Shown here one piece after another: positions 42,799 to 52,449 of a stretch of 64,000 bases of DNA. The stretch comes from Hymenobacter actinosclerus (lineage in GTDB: Bacteria > Bacteroidota > Bacteroidia > Cytophagales > Hymenobacteraceae), in contig NZ_FOHS01000001.1 of NCBI RefSeq assembly GCF_900111515.1, positions 813,419-877,418 of the forward strand, written 5' to 3'. Every line of letters begins with the position of its first letter. The first letter of the stretch is position 1. The notes under the pieces are model-generated. The model did no database searches. It saw only the letters and a program-made list of their open reading frames with translations, and was not told the DNA's origin. The translations under genes were made by a program, and so were the position numbers.

Positions 42799-44256
42799 AT
42801 GAGACGTACGATTCTCCTGCTGTTGCTGCTGCTGAGTTGGTCGGAGGCGCGCGCCCAGCAATTTGCCGTCAGCTACACGCCGGGCGCTTATAGCGGGCCG
42901 TTCACCGGTAATGTCATTCTATACCTCTCGCGCCGCAATGCGCAGCCGAAAGACCAGCCGGGCTGGCCCTGCTACCGGCTGGCCGTGCGCAACGTGCGAC
43001 CGGGGCAGATCATTACGTTCTCCGATTCGGCCCTTTCGTATCCTACGCTGCTTTCGCGGCTGGAGCGCGGCAGCTATTACGTGCAGGCCGTCTGGGATTT
43101 AAACCGCGAAGGCCGCATCATCGGGCAGAGTACCGGCAACCCCTACAGCCTGGCGCGCCAGGTAATGCTGGGAGCGGCCGACGAAACGTTCCGGCTGGTG
43201 TGCGACCGGGCGGTGCCAGCGCCGGTGTTCGTGGAAAGCACCTTTTGCAAGGAATTCAGGTCGCCTTCGGTCCTGCTGACCCGCTCTCAGGGTAAGCCCG
43301 TGTCGTTGAATGCGGCCGTTATTCTGCCCGTTGATTACCACCGGCACCCGCGCCGCCGCTATCCGGTGCTATTCACGGTGGGCGGTTTCGGGGGCGACTA
43401 CCATCACTATTCGCGTGCGGTGAGCACCGACACGCTGCCCGCCACCCCAATTGATACAATGGCCTGCATCCGGGTGTATCTGGATGGGGCCTGTTCGTTG
43501 GGCCACAGCGTGTATGCCAACAGCGCCAACAACGGTCCGGTCGGCGACGCCTTCACCACCGAGTTCCTGCCCCTGCTCGACCAGCACTACCGCACCAACG
43601 GCGCCCGGCTGTTGCGTGGACACAGCAGCGGTGGTTACACCGTGGTGTATCTGCTCACGCACTACCCGCGCCTGTTTGCCGGCGGCAACGCCAGCGCCCC
43701 CGACCCGGTCGATTTTCACCGCTTCGAGCTCACCAACCTCTATACCGCCACTAAACGCGTGGAAACGGTGGACTCCGTGACTTACGGCGAGCTGCTGCCG
43801 GTGGCGGCCGCTTACGACCGGCCCAACATCATGCACCGGCTGGAAGACATTATCTACCGGGGCGAGCAGGAGGTATCATTTGATGCGGTGTTCAGCCCCA
43901 AAGGCCGCAGCGGGCTGCCCCGGCCGCTGTTCAATTCCACTACCAACGTGCTCGACCGGCGGATTTTTGCGCACTGGCAGCAGTATGATTTAACGCGCTA
44001 CGTGCGCCGGAACTGGCCCCGGCTCCGGCCCGACCTCAACGGTAAACTGCGGATTTCGGCCGGCAACGAGGACAGTTACTATCTCAACTTCTCAGCCATG
44101 CTCATGGAGCAGGAAATGAAGAAGCTGGGCGCCGATATGCCGTTTGCCTACTATCCCGGCGACCATTTCAGCGTGATGACCCCGGAGTACAAGGGGGCAG
44201 AAATCAGGTGGCTGAAAAAGACTTATCTCAACTGGCTGACCCAGCACCCGCAGTGA
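42799..44256 (+). CDS. Secreted esterase (enterochelin-esterase-like alpha/beta hydrolase)
   Basis: A 485-residue exported hydrolase of the esterase_D/PF00756 group. Signal peptide (MRRTILLLLLLLSWSEARAQ); nucleophile elbow GHSSGG with Ser276; YPVLFTVGGFGGDYHHY marks the beta-hydrolase core; the catalytic His is probably in YPGDHFSVM near the end. The N-terminal 190 residues form an extra domain often seen in such esterases. The substrate is unknown. ATG 42799 is preferred to the start at 42709, which lacks a signal. Confidence 0.85.
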   Translation: MRRTILLLLLLLSWSEARAQQFAVSYTPGAYSGPFTGNVILYLSRRNAQPKDQPGWPCYRLAVRNVRPGQIITFSDSALSYPTLLSRLERGSYYVQAVWDLNREGRIIGQSTGNPYSLARQVMLGAADETFRLVCDRAVPAPVFVESTFCKEFRSPSVLLTRSQGKPVSLNAAVILPVDYHRHPRRRYPVLFTVGGFGGDYHHYSRAVSTDTLPATPIDTMACIRVYLDGACSLGHSVYANSANNGPVGDAFTTEFLPLLDQHYRTNGARLLRGHSSGGYTVVYLLTHYPRLFAGGNASAPDPVDFHRFELTNLYTATKRVETVDSVTYGELLPVAAAYDRPNIMHRLEDIIYRGEQEVSFDAVFSPKGRSGLPRPLFNSTTNVLDRRIFAHWQQYDLTRYVRRNWPRLRPDLNGKLRISAGNEDSYYLNFSAMLMEQEMKKLGADMPFAYYPGDHFSVMTPEYKGAEIRWLKKTYLNWLTQHPQ

Positions 44257-44311
44257 CGCTGCTGGCCGCGAAGTAGGGGGCGGGGCTTGCCTCCGTAGAC
44301 CAAATCCTCCT

Positions 44312-45289
44312 TTACAGCCCCAGCAACTCCCCGGCCGCGCCGAAGGCCGATTTGCGGCCGTCGCGCACGGCCTGCTCGATGGCGGCCAGCTGCTCGCGCA
44401 CGGCGGGGCGCTGGTAGAACTGGGTTTCGAGGCTTTGGCGGATGGTTTCGTGCAGCCAGTGCAGGTTCTGCTCCTGGCGGCGCTGCCCGAAATAGCCGCT
44501 TTCCTGCGTTTGCGCCACGTAGCGCGTGATGATTTCCCACACCGTGGGCACGCCCTGGCCGGTGAGGGCCGAACTGACCGTTACCTCGGGAACCCAGCCG
44601 CTGGGCGACAAGGGGTACAGGTGCAGCGCGTTCTGGTACTCGCGGCGGGCCCGGCGGGCGGCCAGCTCGTTGCCCTGGTCGGCCTTGGTGATGCTGATGG
44701 CGTCGGCCATTTCCATGATGCCCTTTTTGATGCCCTGCAGCTCGTCGCCGGCGCCGGCCAGCATCAGCAGCAGGAAGAAATCGACCATGCCGTGGACGGC
44801 GGTTTCGCTCTGGCCCACGCCCACGGTTTCCACGAAAATAACGTCGTGGCCGGCCGCCTCGCACAGCAGCAGGGCCTCGCGGGTGCTGCGCGTGACGCCG
44901 CCCAGGCTGCGGCCAGCCGGCGAAGGCCGGATGAAAGCGGCCGGGTGGGCCGCCAGCTCGTTCATGCGGGTTTTGTCGCCCAGAATGCTGCCGCCGCTGC
45001 GCTGGCTGGTGGGGTCGACGGCCAGCACGGCCAGCCGGTGGCCTTTCTCGCGCACCAGGTGCAGGCCCAGGGCCTCGATAAACGTGCTTTTGCCCACGCC
45101 CGGCACGCCCGTAATGCCCACCCGCACCGAGCGGCCGGCGTGGGGCAGCACGGCGTCGAGCACCTGCTGGGCCAGGGCCTGATCAGAGGGTAAGGTGCTT
45201 TCCACCAGCGTAATGGCCTGGCTGAGACGCACGCGGTTGCCGGCCAGAATGCCCTCACTATACTCGGAAGCGGAAAAACGTTTAGGCAC
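44312..45289 (-). CDS. meaB: Methylmalonyl-CoA mutase-associated GTPase MeaB
   Basis: A 325-residue G3E-family GTPase that protects and reloads cobalamin in methylmalonyl-CoA mutase. Walker [10 protein letters not shown] (61-69), [30 protein letters not shown] and the base-recognition ITKADQGNE are present. GTG 45289 is chosen because it gives the normal N-terminus ([18 protein letters not shown]); upstream starts add non-family residues. The mutase subunits lie 14-18 kb away in the same window and orientation. Confidence 0.95.
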   Translation of the reverse strand: MPKRFSASEYSEGILAGNRVRLSQAITLVESTLPSDQALAQQVLDAVLPHAGRSVRVGITGVPGVGKSTFIEALGLHLVREKGHRLAVLAVDPTSQRSGGSILGDKTRMNELAAHPAAFIRPSPAGRSLGGVTRSTREALLLCEAAGHDVIFVETVGVGQSETAVHGMVDFFLLLMLAGAGDELQGIKKGIMEMADAISITKADQGNELAARRARREYQNALHLYPLSPSGWVPEVTVSSALTGQGVPTVWEIITRYVAQTQESGYFGQRRQEQNLHWLHETIRQSLETQFYQRPAVREQLAAIEQAVRDGRKSAFGAAGELLGL

Positions 45290-45310
45290 GAGGAAAGCAG
45301 GGTAGAGCGT

Positions 45311-45318
45311 TATCTTTG
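45311..45318 (+). promoter_or_regulatory. -7 box upstream of the DUF5723 gene
   Basis: TATCTTTG, a perfect TAnnTTTG. The leader to 45425 would be about 100 bases and includes a short relic of the hairpin family (CATGCTGAGCATGACGG at 45347-45363). Confidence 0.5.
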
Positions 45319-45424
45319 AAGCTAATCGGGGCTCGTAAAGAACGGCCATGCTGAGCATGACGGTGTTGAGTCTAAACAGCACAACCACCCCCGCAAGCTA
45401 CTTCCCCCGCTTCAATTTTCGCCC

Positions 45425-46822
45425 ATGAACCGCTTTTTACTCCTGACTGCCGCCGGCCTGCTGGCCCTGCCCGGGGCTGGGTGGGCCCAAAACGAGCTGA
45501 GCAACTTCACGGCCACCGGCCGCGGCGGGGTAGCCACCACGTTTGCGTCCGATTTCCAGGCCATCGGCATCAACCCGGCCAACCTGGGCCGCCGGGGCGG
45601 GGCGCTGGTGGCGTTTACGATCGGGGAGGTGGGGGCCGGCGTCAGCTCCCAGTCGCTGACGCGTCAGCAGCTGCGCAAGTTCGTTTACGATACCAACGAG
45701 CCCCTCACGCCGGCCCGCAAGCAGGAATTCGCCCGCGCCTTCACGTCCGATAACGTGGCCAACTTCAGCGCCGATGCCACCACGCTGGGGCTGTCGGTGC
45801 AGCTGCCCGTGATTGGGGGCGTGGCCATCAGCCACCGGCTGCGCACTTCCGGCCACGTGGGCCTGAACCAGACCGCGGCCGAAATTGCCTTTCTGGGCCG
45901 CGACGCCCCCATTTACCAGGCCACGGCGGCCGGCAACGTGCCGCTGGTGTCGGAGGCGCTGGCCGGCACCAGTCTGCAGCTGGCGTCGCTGAGCGAGTTC
46001 AACGTGGCCTGGGGCACGCGGGTGCTCGATTTGCCGCTGTTCCAGCTTTCGGCCGGCGCGGGTTACCGCTACATCCAGGGCGTGGGCATTATCGATATCC
46101 GGGTGGAGCCGGGCAACCTGCGGGCCTACAATTCCCTTTCGCCGCTGTTCGACGTCAACTACGGCAGCGTCACCACCAACCCCGGCTTCAACCTGAAAAC
46201 CGGCGCCGGCCTGAAGCCCGTGGGTCAGGGCCACGGCTTCGACCTGGGGCTGGCCGCCGAAGTGGGCAAAGCCGTGCGCCTGGGCCTGGCCGTTACCGAC
46301 CTGGGGCAGATGACCTGGACCGGCAACCTGCTCACGGCCACCGACCAGAAGCTCAAGAAGCTTAAATCCGAAGGCATCGGCTCCTACAACTTCATCAAGG
46401 AAGCCGCCGAAATCTTCGCCACCGGCACCGACAGCCTGTTTGAGTACCAGGCCGGCCAGGAGCGCCGGGCCCACCTGCCCACCAAGCTGCGGGCCGGGGC
46501 CGGGGTGCGCCTGAGCGAGTATTTTGAAGTGGGCCTCGACGTTACGCTGCCCCTCAACAACGTGGCCGGCAACCTCACCACGCCCTTCGTGGGCGCGGGC
46601 CTCGATTTCAAGCCCGTGCGCTGGCTGCGCCTGAGCAGCGGCCTGAGCGGCGGCGCGGGCTACGGCCGTCTGAGCGTACCGCTGGGCCTCACCCTCAGCA
46701 CCTCGTTCTACGAAGCCGGCCTCAGCACCCGCGACGTGGTAGGGCTGGTGGCCTCCGAAAACCCCTACCTCTCAGCCGCCGCCGGTTTCCTACGGTTTCG
46801 GCTGGGCGGTAGGAGTGAGTAA
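45425..46822 (+). CDS. DUF5723 outer-membrane barrel protein
   Basis: A 465-residue exported protein: signal peptide (GAGWAQ cleavage), then GRGGVATTFASDFQAIGINPANLGRRGG, the N-terminal hallmark of DUF5723, followed by about a dozen alternating hydrophobic strands as in FadL/PorV-like barrels. Function is unknown. Family members are predicted outer-membrane proteins of Bacteroidota. The stop is followed by a perfect long hairpin. Confidence 0.85.
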   Translation: MNRFLLLTAAGLLALPGAGWAQNELSNFTATGRGGVATTFASDFQAIGINPANLGRRGGALVAFTIGEVGAGVSSQSLTRQQLRKFVYDTNEPLTPARKQEFARAFTSDNVANFSADATTLGLSVQLPVIGGVAISHRLRTSGHVGLNQTAAEIAFLGRDAPIYQATAAGNVPLVSEALAGTSLQLASLSEFNVAWGTRVLDLPLFQLSAGAGYRYIQGVGIIDIRVEPGNLRAYNSLSPLFDVNYGSVTTNPGFNLKTGAGLKPVGQGHGFDLGLAAEVGKAVRLGLAVTDLGQMTWTGNLLTATDQKLKKLKSEGIGSYNFIKEAAEIFATGTDSLFEYQAGQERRAHLPTKLRAGAGVRLSEYFEVGLDVTLPLNNVAGNLTTPFVGAGLDFKPVRWLRLSSGLSGGAGYGRLSVPLGLTLSTSFYEAGLSTRDVVGLVASENPYLSAAAGFLRFRLGGRSE

Positions 46823-46831
46823 GTAAGTGAG

Positions 46832-46943
46832 ATAGAACGGTCATTCAGAGCGGAGCGAAGAATCTCGCGTGCAATGGTAGCCCTGACGTCAGGTTTACCA
46901 TTGCACGCGAGATTCTTCGCTCCGCTCTGAATGACCGTTCTAT
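46832..46943. repeat. Perfect 48-bp hairpin, TCATTCAGAGCGGAGCGAAG family
   Basis: Arms 46832-46879 and 46896-46943 are exact reverse complements around a 16-base loop. It lies between convergent genes, where it could end both transcripts. Same family as 7109-7197 and 14360-14462. Confidence 0.95.
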
Positions 46944-46966
46944 TTCACCAACTTACTGAAAGCCGC

Positions 46967-48064
46967 TTACTTCGGCTCCGTGATAAAGTTCGGGAGCCCC
47001 AGCTTGCCCCGGCGGCCGCCGAGCTTGAGGCCGTCATCCAGGTAAGTGGCCTCGGCGGCGTTGGGGTTCTTTATGATGCCTAAAAAGGGGTTGTCTTCGC
47101 GCGAGACGTAGATGTTGCCGTCGGGGGCGCGCTGCAGGGAGCCTACTTTGCGGTTGGCCGACTTGCCAATGACGGTGGCCTGCCCGGTTTTCAGGTCGAT
47201 CTGGTAAATCTGAGCCTGGCCGCCGCCCTCGCCGTTGCTGGAGCCGTAGAGCTTAGAGCCGTCGGGCGAAAACTCGACGCCGTAGGCCTCGGGGTAGGGG
47301 CCGTAGGAGCGCGGGTTGCGCACCTGGCCGGTCGTGCGGTCGAAGTCGAAGACCTCGTACTTGTTGGCCTCGCGCCACAGGGCCAGGGCCAGCTTGGTGC
47401 CGTCGGGGGAGAACTTCATGGCCCCGATGGCGTTGCGCCCGGGGCCCGCGTGCATGCTGCCCACGTTGCTCATAACCGGCTTGCTCTGCACGCCGTCGGG
47501 CGTAACGAGGTAGCTCACGAAGGCATTGGAATTCCAGCGGTGGGCCACCACCCACACGTCGCGGCCGTTCTGGTGGCGCACGGCGGCCAGCTTCTCGGCC
47601 ACCGGGGCCACGAGCAGGGCGTTGAGGCGCACCAGGTCGCCCAGGCCGTTGTCGCGGGTCATGTCGAGGGTGGAGTAGCGCAGGCCGTTGGGGCCGCCCT
47701 GGGCGCTGGTGGTGAAGATGTAGAAGATGTTGCCGCTGCCCGGGTCGGGCACAATCAGGGCGCTCTGGGTGCTGGAGCCGGAGCCCATCAGCTTGCGGCC
47801 GTTGGGCATCACCTGGTGCTGGCGGTTGAAGACGTTTTCGCCGTTGGTGTAGAACAGCAGCTGGCCCTGCTTGTTGGTGGCCACCGCCGAGCCCTCGTAG
47901 GTGGTCATTTTGTTGGTGAGCAGCGGCGTGGGTGCGCCGCCCTCGGCTGGAAACTGCAGGCCCGCCTGCTGCCCGAACAGCCACACGGACTGCTCGCGTT
48001 GGGCCAGGGCCGCGCCCGGCAGCAGCACCAGCAACAGGGCCCAGAAAGAAAGTCGGTTCATCAT
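46967..48064 (-). CDS. Secreted beta-propeller protein (T9SS type B protein N-terminal-like)
   Basis: A 365-residue exported propeller. After the signal peptide (GAALAQ) the sequence QSVWLFGQQAGLQF, TYEGSAVATNKQGQLLFYTNG, QVMPNGRKLMGSGSSTQSALIVPDPGSGNIFYIFT matches the N-terminal propeller of large Bacteroidota gliding/T9SS type B proteins, but this copy ends after the propeller and lacks a sorting domain. It may be a free-standing periplasmic or surface protein. ATG 48064; a second ATG follows directly. Confidence 0.82.
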   Translation of the reverse strand: MMNRLSFWALLLVLLPGAALAQREQSVWLFGQQAGLQFPAEGGAPTPLLTNKMTTYEGSAVATNKQGQLLFYTNGENVFNRQHQVMPNGRKLMGSGSSTQSALIVPDPGSGNIFYIFTTSAQGGPNGLRYSTLDMTRDNGLGDLVRLNALLVAPVAEKLAAVRHQNGRDVWVVAHRWNSNAFVSYLVTPDGVQSKPVMSNVGSMHAGPGRNAIGAMKFSPDGTKLALALWREANKYEVFDFDRTTGQVRNPRSYGPYPEAYGVEFSPDGSKLYGSSNGEGGGQAQIYQIDLKTGQATVIGKSANRKVGSLQRAPDGNIYVSREDNPFLGIIKNPNAAEATYLDDGLKLGGRRGKLGLPNFITEPK

Positions 48065-48089
48065 CGCAGAAACAAGCATACAGCATTCC

Positions 48090-48097
48090 TAAACGTA
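48090..48097 (-). promoter_or_regulatory. Near-consensus -7 box
   Basis: Minus-strand TACGTTTA differs from TAnnTTTG only in the last base. Its predicted transcript start is about 20 bases upstream of the propeller gene ATG. Confidence 0.4.
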
Positions 48098-48149
48098 ATA
48101 CCGTGCCAGAATAGTGCGCCAGCGCGTTTCAGCAGCATCCGGCAGGCCT

Positions 48150-48201
48150 AAAAGCCACAGGGCGGGCCTTCTTCTTACAGTAGAAGAGAGCCCGCCCTGT
48201 G
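48150..48201 (-). terminator. Terminator of the metalloprotease gene
   Basis: Minus-strand CACAGGGCGGGC / GCCCGCCCTGTG with an additional inner CTTCT pairing, followed by TTTT. It lies beyond a second hairpin (48203-48246). Confidence 0.75.
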
Positions 48202-48202
48202 A

Positions 48203-48246
48203 TACCCGGTTGCCCGGCCCCTTGCCCGCGGCCAGGCAACCGGGTA
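48203..48246. repeat. Second hairpin, back to back with the terminator
   Basis: TACCCGGTTGCC...GGCC pairs with GGCC...GGCAACCGGGTA around CCTTGCCCGC. Adjacent to the terminator at 48150-48201, immediately downstream of the metalloprotease stop. Confidence 0.75.
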
Positions 48247-48257
48247 GTCAATCAGGT

Positions 48258-51200
48258 TTACTCCAGCGCCACTTTCTGCTGCCAGCTATGGCCGGCGGCC
48301 GTGCGCACCTGCACAATGCACAGGCCCTGCCACTGCCGGGCTTCGGGCAGGTCGAGCCGGGTGAGGCCGGCCGGCAGCTGCAACGACCGACGCAGCAGCT
48401 GTCGGCCCAGCATATCGGTTACCAGCAGCTCGGCCGGCTGGGCCGTAGCCAGCTGCAGCTTCAGCTGCAGGCGTGCCCCGGCGGGTACGGGGTTCGGGAA
48501 AGCTTCCCCGTGCAGCATAGCCGGGTTGCTCGCCGCGCTGGTGCCCGTAACAACGCTAACCGTAACCACTGCCGAATACGTCTGCTTGCCGTTGAGCTCC
48601 CGCATCAGCAGCCGGTAGTAGCTTAGGCCGGCGCCGGGGGTGGGGTCGGTGAAGGTGTAGTTATGGACGCTGTTGGTGTTGGTAGCTGCTACCCGGCCCA
48701 GGGCCGCGAAAGTGCTGCCATCGGAACTGCGCTCGACCTCAAAGTAGGCCATGCTGCTCTCCGAGGCCGTGCGCCAGCTTAGCAGCGTGGTTGCGCCCGC
48801 GCGCCGGGCCGTAAAATCGGTGAGCGTGACGGGCAGCGGATTATCTCCCGTGATGACGATGCGCCGGACGTTGGTGCTGAGCTGGCCGCAGGGAGCCAGA
48901 CTGCTCAGGGCCGTGCTCAGGGCACTCAGGGGCTGGTTCAGCAGGCTTTCCAGGGCAAACCCGCGCTGAAACAGCAGCCCGTATACATCGTAGGTGCCAC
49001 CGGGCAGCTGGCGCAGGTCGGCGGTAGGGGCCAGGCGGACCACCTGGCTGCTGGCCGTATTCACCACCGCGTACTGGTAGTCGTAGCCCAGGCGCTGCAA
49101 TGGCGCATACACCGCGCCGCCGGTGGGGGCCGTGAAACCGATGCTGTAGGGACTGTCGCCGTCGGGCGTGCCGCCAAAGTTTGAGACGACCAGCGTGTAG
49201 GGCTGCCCGGCCGTGAGCGAGGCGCTGATGCTGCGGGGCAGGTAACCGTCAACCACATTATCGGCCATGCGGTTGCTGCATGGGTCAGAGGCCGAAAAGC
49301 CTGCGGGCGAGTAAAGCCGCAGCACCATGTTGCCAAAGCCCGTGGGCGTGCCAATCGTGTAGGCTCCCGTTACCGATGGCACGAATACGTAGGCATCGTA
49401 GTAGGTTACGTTGCTATAGCGGATGCAGGAACCCGTTTTGAAGGTGGTGAGGTTGGTGGTGGGGTCGGTGGCGCTGATGGAGCCCTTCAACTGACTGGTC
49501 CCAATTAGCTCGGTCAGGCTGAAGCCGTTTTGGGTCAGGTTGAGCGCCTCGCTGCCGGCCTCGGCCGTCAGGGCCGTAGCGGGCAGCACCTGCGAGGCCA
49601 CGGGCCGGCAGGTGGCTATCGGGAAGTCGGCGTCGTTGATGTCGAAGAAGATATTGCCCACTGCCTCCACCCGTACCCGGGCCCGGGTAGTAGCGGCATC
49701 GGGGACCCGGATGCTGGCCGTGCCGGTGTTGGGCACGGCGGCCGCCAGCACCCGGTCAAACGTCTGCCCGCCATCGGTGGAAAGCGTAATGCGCACCTGC
49801 CCGACGTTGATGGGCGCCTTGTCGGTACCGGCCACCGACCAGCTGATGGTGGCCATCTGGCCGATAATCCAGAGGCTGGGGTCCTGGTTCTGGGTGGTGA
49901 GGGCGAATGGTTCGCCACCGGGCGCCACCGTAACCGTCACGTTGTCGGTGGCGAAAGTGCCGCCGCCCGCGCGTTGGTCGCGGGCCGTTACCACGAAGTG
50001 AATGTCGCGCTCCACGTTGGAAAGGGCCTCGCCGATGAGGTTGGGCGGGCGGTTGCTGTTGGCCAGCACGTAGCGCAGATCGGGGAAGGTGCGGCTGTTG
50101 GCCAGGCGCGGCGGCCGGGGCCGGAACAGCGGCGAGGCCGGGTCGTCGATGGCCGCCAGGCCGGCCGTGCCCTTAATGGTGCCCAGCGCGGCCGTGTTGG
50201 TCGAATAGTCGAACTGATTCCAGGTGTAGTAGACCATGTCGCCGGCATCGGGGTCGGTGCCGGTAGCCGTTAGGGTGAAGGGCGTGTTGGGGGGAATCAC
50301 GTAGTCGGGCCCGGCGCTGATGGTGGGTGGGCGGTTGGTGTTGGTCGTGGGCGTCAGGCAGCTGGCACCGATCAGCTTCTGGCTCATCTCCTGCAACGAC
50401 CGCAGGCTGAAATGGTCGGCTTCGTCGCCTGGCACGCTCTGCAGGGTCTGGCTGCCGCACACGTCGGTGTAGGCCATAATGCTGGCCCCGCCGCCCGGCT
50501 CCAGGTTGCTGCCCGTGGAGGCGCTGCCGCAGGGGCCGTTAAAAGCGTGTCCGGCGCCGTGCTGATGCCCCATTTCGTGGGCCAGAATGCCCTGGAAGCC
50601 GCTCTTTCCCACGCCCGACCAGGCCTTGGCCTTGTAGGTATTGTTGCACACAATGCCCACGTAAGCCACGCCCCCGCCGCCGTTATGAAAGCAGTGCCCC
50701 AAATCGTAGGTGCTGGCCACGAAGCGGCTGTCAATAAAGCCGCCCACATCTTCCAGGCTCTGGGTGCGCAGGCGGTTGGGCGTGGCCGGGTCGGAGTCGG
50801 GCAGCGTGGGCGTGGTTACGGCCGAGAAGTAGTAGCTGCCGCCAGTGGGCTTCACCAGCTCGAAGCTTACCGACAGCTCGCGCGAGTACAGCTCCGTCAT
50901 CTGGTTCAGGGCCGCCGTTACGGCCAGCTCCACGGCCGCGTCGGTGTTGCCGTTGGCGGCGTAGTACTCCTGCGTTACCAGCACGGCCATCCGAATGCGC
51001 CGCAGCTGCGTGCCGAAGCTGAAGGGGGCGGGCTGGGTGTTGAAGCTGCCGGGCCGCAGCGCTTCGGCGGCCGGCGCCAGTACGCCGCAGGGGCCCTGCG
51101 CAGGGGCTTCGGCCCGGAGCTGGTAACGGCCGGCACCGGCCGGGGTGGCCGGGCGCAACGCCACCGTTTCGGAACCGGTGCGAAGCTGGGCCTGGAGCTG

Positions 51201-51551
51201 GCCGGGGGTAAGCACGAGCGCAATACGCTGCTCCGCTGCGCCTTCGGCCGCGCCTACAAAGGTGCGCAGCCGCTGCCGGGCGGCCGCATCGGCGGCGGGC
51301 AGCACGAAGGTTTCGGTGAGCAAAAACGCCTGCGGGCCATGTAGCGTGGGCAGCACGATTCGGTAAGTGGGCGGCTCGGCCGGCGCGCCGCTACGGCGGG
51401 CCGGCGGGGCCAGCTGCTGGCGAATCTGGGCAAAGTCGAGGGCAACGGGGCTGGGGGCCGGTAACTGCTGCGCCCGCAGCGCCCCTGCTACCCCAAGCTG
51501 CGCCATCACCAGGACCAGTAAAATGGCCAGGTAGCGAGAGTTGGATTTCAT
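48258..51551 (-). CDS. Secreted zinc metalloprotease with T9SS sorting domain
   Basis: A 1097-residue exported protease. Signal peptide (ALRAQ), prodomain, then a reprolysin-like M12B catalytic domain (about 180-390) with HEMGHQHGAGH: His325, Glu326, His329 and His335 bind zinc or act in catalysis, and IMAYTDVCG supplies the Met-turn. Fibronectin/CUB-like beta domains follow, then a C-terminal T9SS type A sorting domain (FPNPVPAGARLQLKL...ELLVTDMLGRQLL). Likely released at or anchored to the cell surface. Start at ATG 51551, giving a clean signal peptide; the frame extends 18 codons upstream. Confidence 0.92.
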   Translation of the reverse strand: MKSNSRYLAILLVLVMAQLGVAGALRAQQLPAPSPVALDFAQIRQQLAPPARRSGAPAEPPTYRIVLPTLHGPQAFLLTETFVLPAADAAARQRLRTFVGAAEGAAEQRIALVLTPGQLQAQLRTGSETVALRPATPAGAGRYQLRAEAPAQGPCGVLAPAAEALRPGSFNTQPAPFSFGTQLRRIRMAVLVTQEYYAANGNTDAAVELAVTAALNQMTELYSRELSVSFELVKPTGGSYYFSAVTTPTLPDSDPATPNRLRTQSLEDVGGFIDSRFVASTYDLGHCFHNGGGGVAYVGIVCNNTYKAKAWSGVGKSGFQGILAHEMGHQHGAGHAFNGPCGSASTGSNLEPGGGASIMAYTDVCGSQTLQSVPGDEADHFSLRSLQEMSQKLIGASCLTPTTNTNRPPTISAGPDYVIPPNTPFTLTATGTDPDAGDMVYYTWNQFDYSTNTAALGTIKGTAGLAAIDDPASPLFRPRPPRLANSRTFPDLRYVLANSNRPPNLIGEALSNVERDIHFVVTARDQRAGGGTFATDNVTVTVAPGGEPFALTTQNQDPSLWIIGQMATISWSVAGTDKAPINVGQVRITLSTDGGQTFDRVLAAAVPNTGTASIRVPDAATTRARVRVEAVGNIFFDINDADFPIATCRPVASQVLPATALTAEAGSEALNLTQNGFSLTELIGTSQLKGSISATDPTTNLTTFKTGSCIRYSNVTYYDAYVFVPSVTGAYTIGTPTGFGNMVLRLYSPAGFSASDPCSNRMADNVVDGYLPRSISASLTAGQPYTLVVSNFGGTPDGDSPYSIGFTAPTGGAVYAPLQRLGYDYQYAVVNTASSQVVRLAPTADLRQLPGGTYDVYGLLFQRGFALESLLNQPLSALSTALSSLAPCGQLSTNVRRIVITGDNPLPVTLTDFTARRAGATTLLSWRTASESSMAYFEVERSSDGSTFAALGRVAATNTNSVHNYTFTDPTPGAGLSYYRLLMRELNGKQTYSAVVTVSVVTGTSAASNPAMLHGEAFPNPVPAGARLQLKLQLATAQPAELLVTDMLGRQLLRRSLQLPAGLTRLDLPEARQWQGLCIVQVRTAAGHSWQQKVALE

Positions 51552-51834
51552 GTGTATTGGAAGGAAGGTAGAACGAGGCCGCAAGATGCCTAATCGGTTG
51601 CTCAATATCTTCCTGCCGGCATATTTTGCTTCCCTCGGGATGCCCCGATATCGGGCACTTATATAACGATTACGAGTTCAATTTATATTAGTAATTCACT
51701 ATAATTGATTTCCTGCCGTTGAGGGGCGGTGTCAGTCAAACCATATTTTTTCTGTCGGAGCCCCAAAAGGAAGCTAGCGTTGAGCACCCGGCCCCGGCTC
51801 TCCCGGCCCTTGGTTCCTGGCTGCCCCAAAAGCA

Positions 51835-52413
51835 TTAGTCGCCCAGCGCCCACTCGCCGGCCAGCAGGCGCGGCAGCAATGGCTGCAGAATGCGGTAGCT
51901 TGCGCCCCACAGCGGGTAGCGTCCCTCGGGGCCCACGCGGTAAAAGGGCACCTGCCGCGGCCCCGGCCAGCCGGGCTGCTCCCAGATTTCCTCCGTGTGC
52001 GTGTCCGGATCGGCGAGGTGGCGCAGCGGAATTTCCAGCACCTCATCAACCTCCGAAACCTGCCGCTGCCACACCGCCGGCCGCTCGATGCGCCCCAGAA
52101 ACGGGCTGATGCGGAAGCCCGAAGGCACCGGCACGGTGGGCAGCGCCGCCAGCAGCCGCACGCTGGCGGGCGGCAGGCCGATTTCCTCGTGGGCCTCGCG
52201 TTGGGCCGTGGCCCAGAGGTCGGCGCCGTCTTCGGGCTCGGGCTTGCCGCCCGGAAAGGCCAGCTGCCCGCCGTGCACCCCGAAAGCCGTGCGGCGCACC
52301 ATCACCAGCTGCAGCTCGCCGGCCGCATCGCGGAAAATCGGCACCAGCACGGCCGCGGCCCGCAGGTTGGGCGGAATCGGAAAATCATGAACAGAAAGCG
52401 TGGGCGTAGGCAT
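51835..52413 (-). CDS. Nudix hydrolase, CoA pyrophosphatase type
   Basis: A 192-residue hydrolase with the Nudix box GGKPEPEDGADLWATAQREAHEEIGL in pieces (residues about 55-80) preceded by GVHGGQLAFPGG, the extra motif of the CoA-diphosphatase (UPF0035/NudL) subgroup. It would cleave CoA to phosphopantetheine and adenosine 3',5'-bisphosphate. TACCTTG (52421-52428, minus strand) is a weak promoter-like box close to the start. Confidence 0.88.
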   Translation of the reverse strand: MPTPTLSVHDFPIPPNLRAAAVLVPIFRDAAGELQLVMVRRTAFGVHGGQLAFPGGKPEPEDGADLWATAQREAHEEIGLPPASVRLLAALPTVPVPSGFRISPFLGRIERPAVWQRQVSEVDEVLEIPLRHLADPDTHTEEIWEQPGWPGPRQVPFYRVGPEGRYPLWGASYRILQPLLPRLLAGEWALGD

Positions 52414-52449
52414 AGCGGCAAGGTACGGCCATTGATGGGGCGGGTTGCC

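Noticed and set aside
45347..45363. Small palindrome CATGCTGAGCATG as an operator
   Set aside because: It matches the end word of the dispersed hairpin family and lies in the leader of the DUF5723 gene; more likely a hairpin relic than a specific operator.
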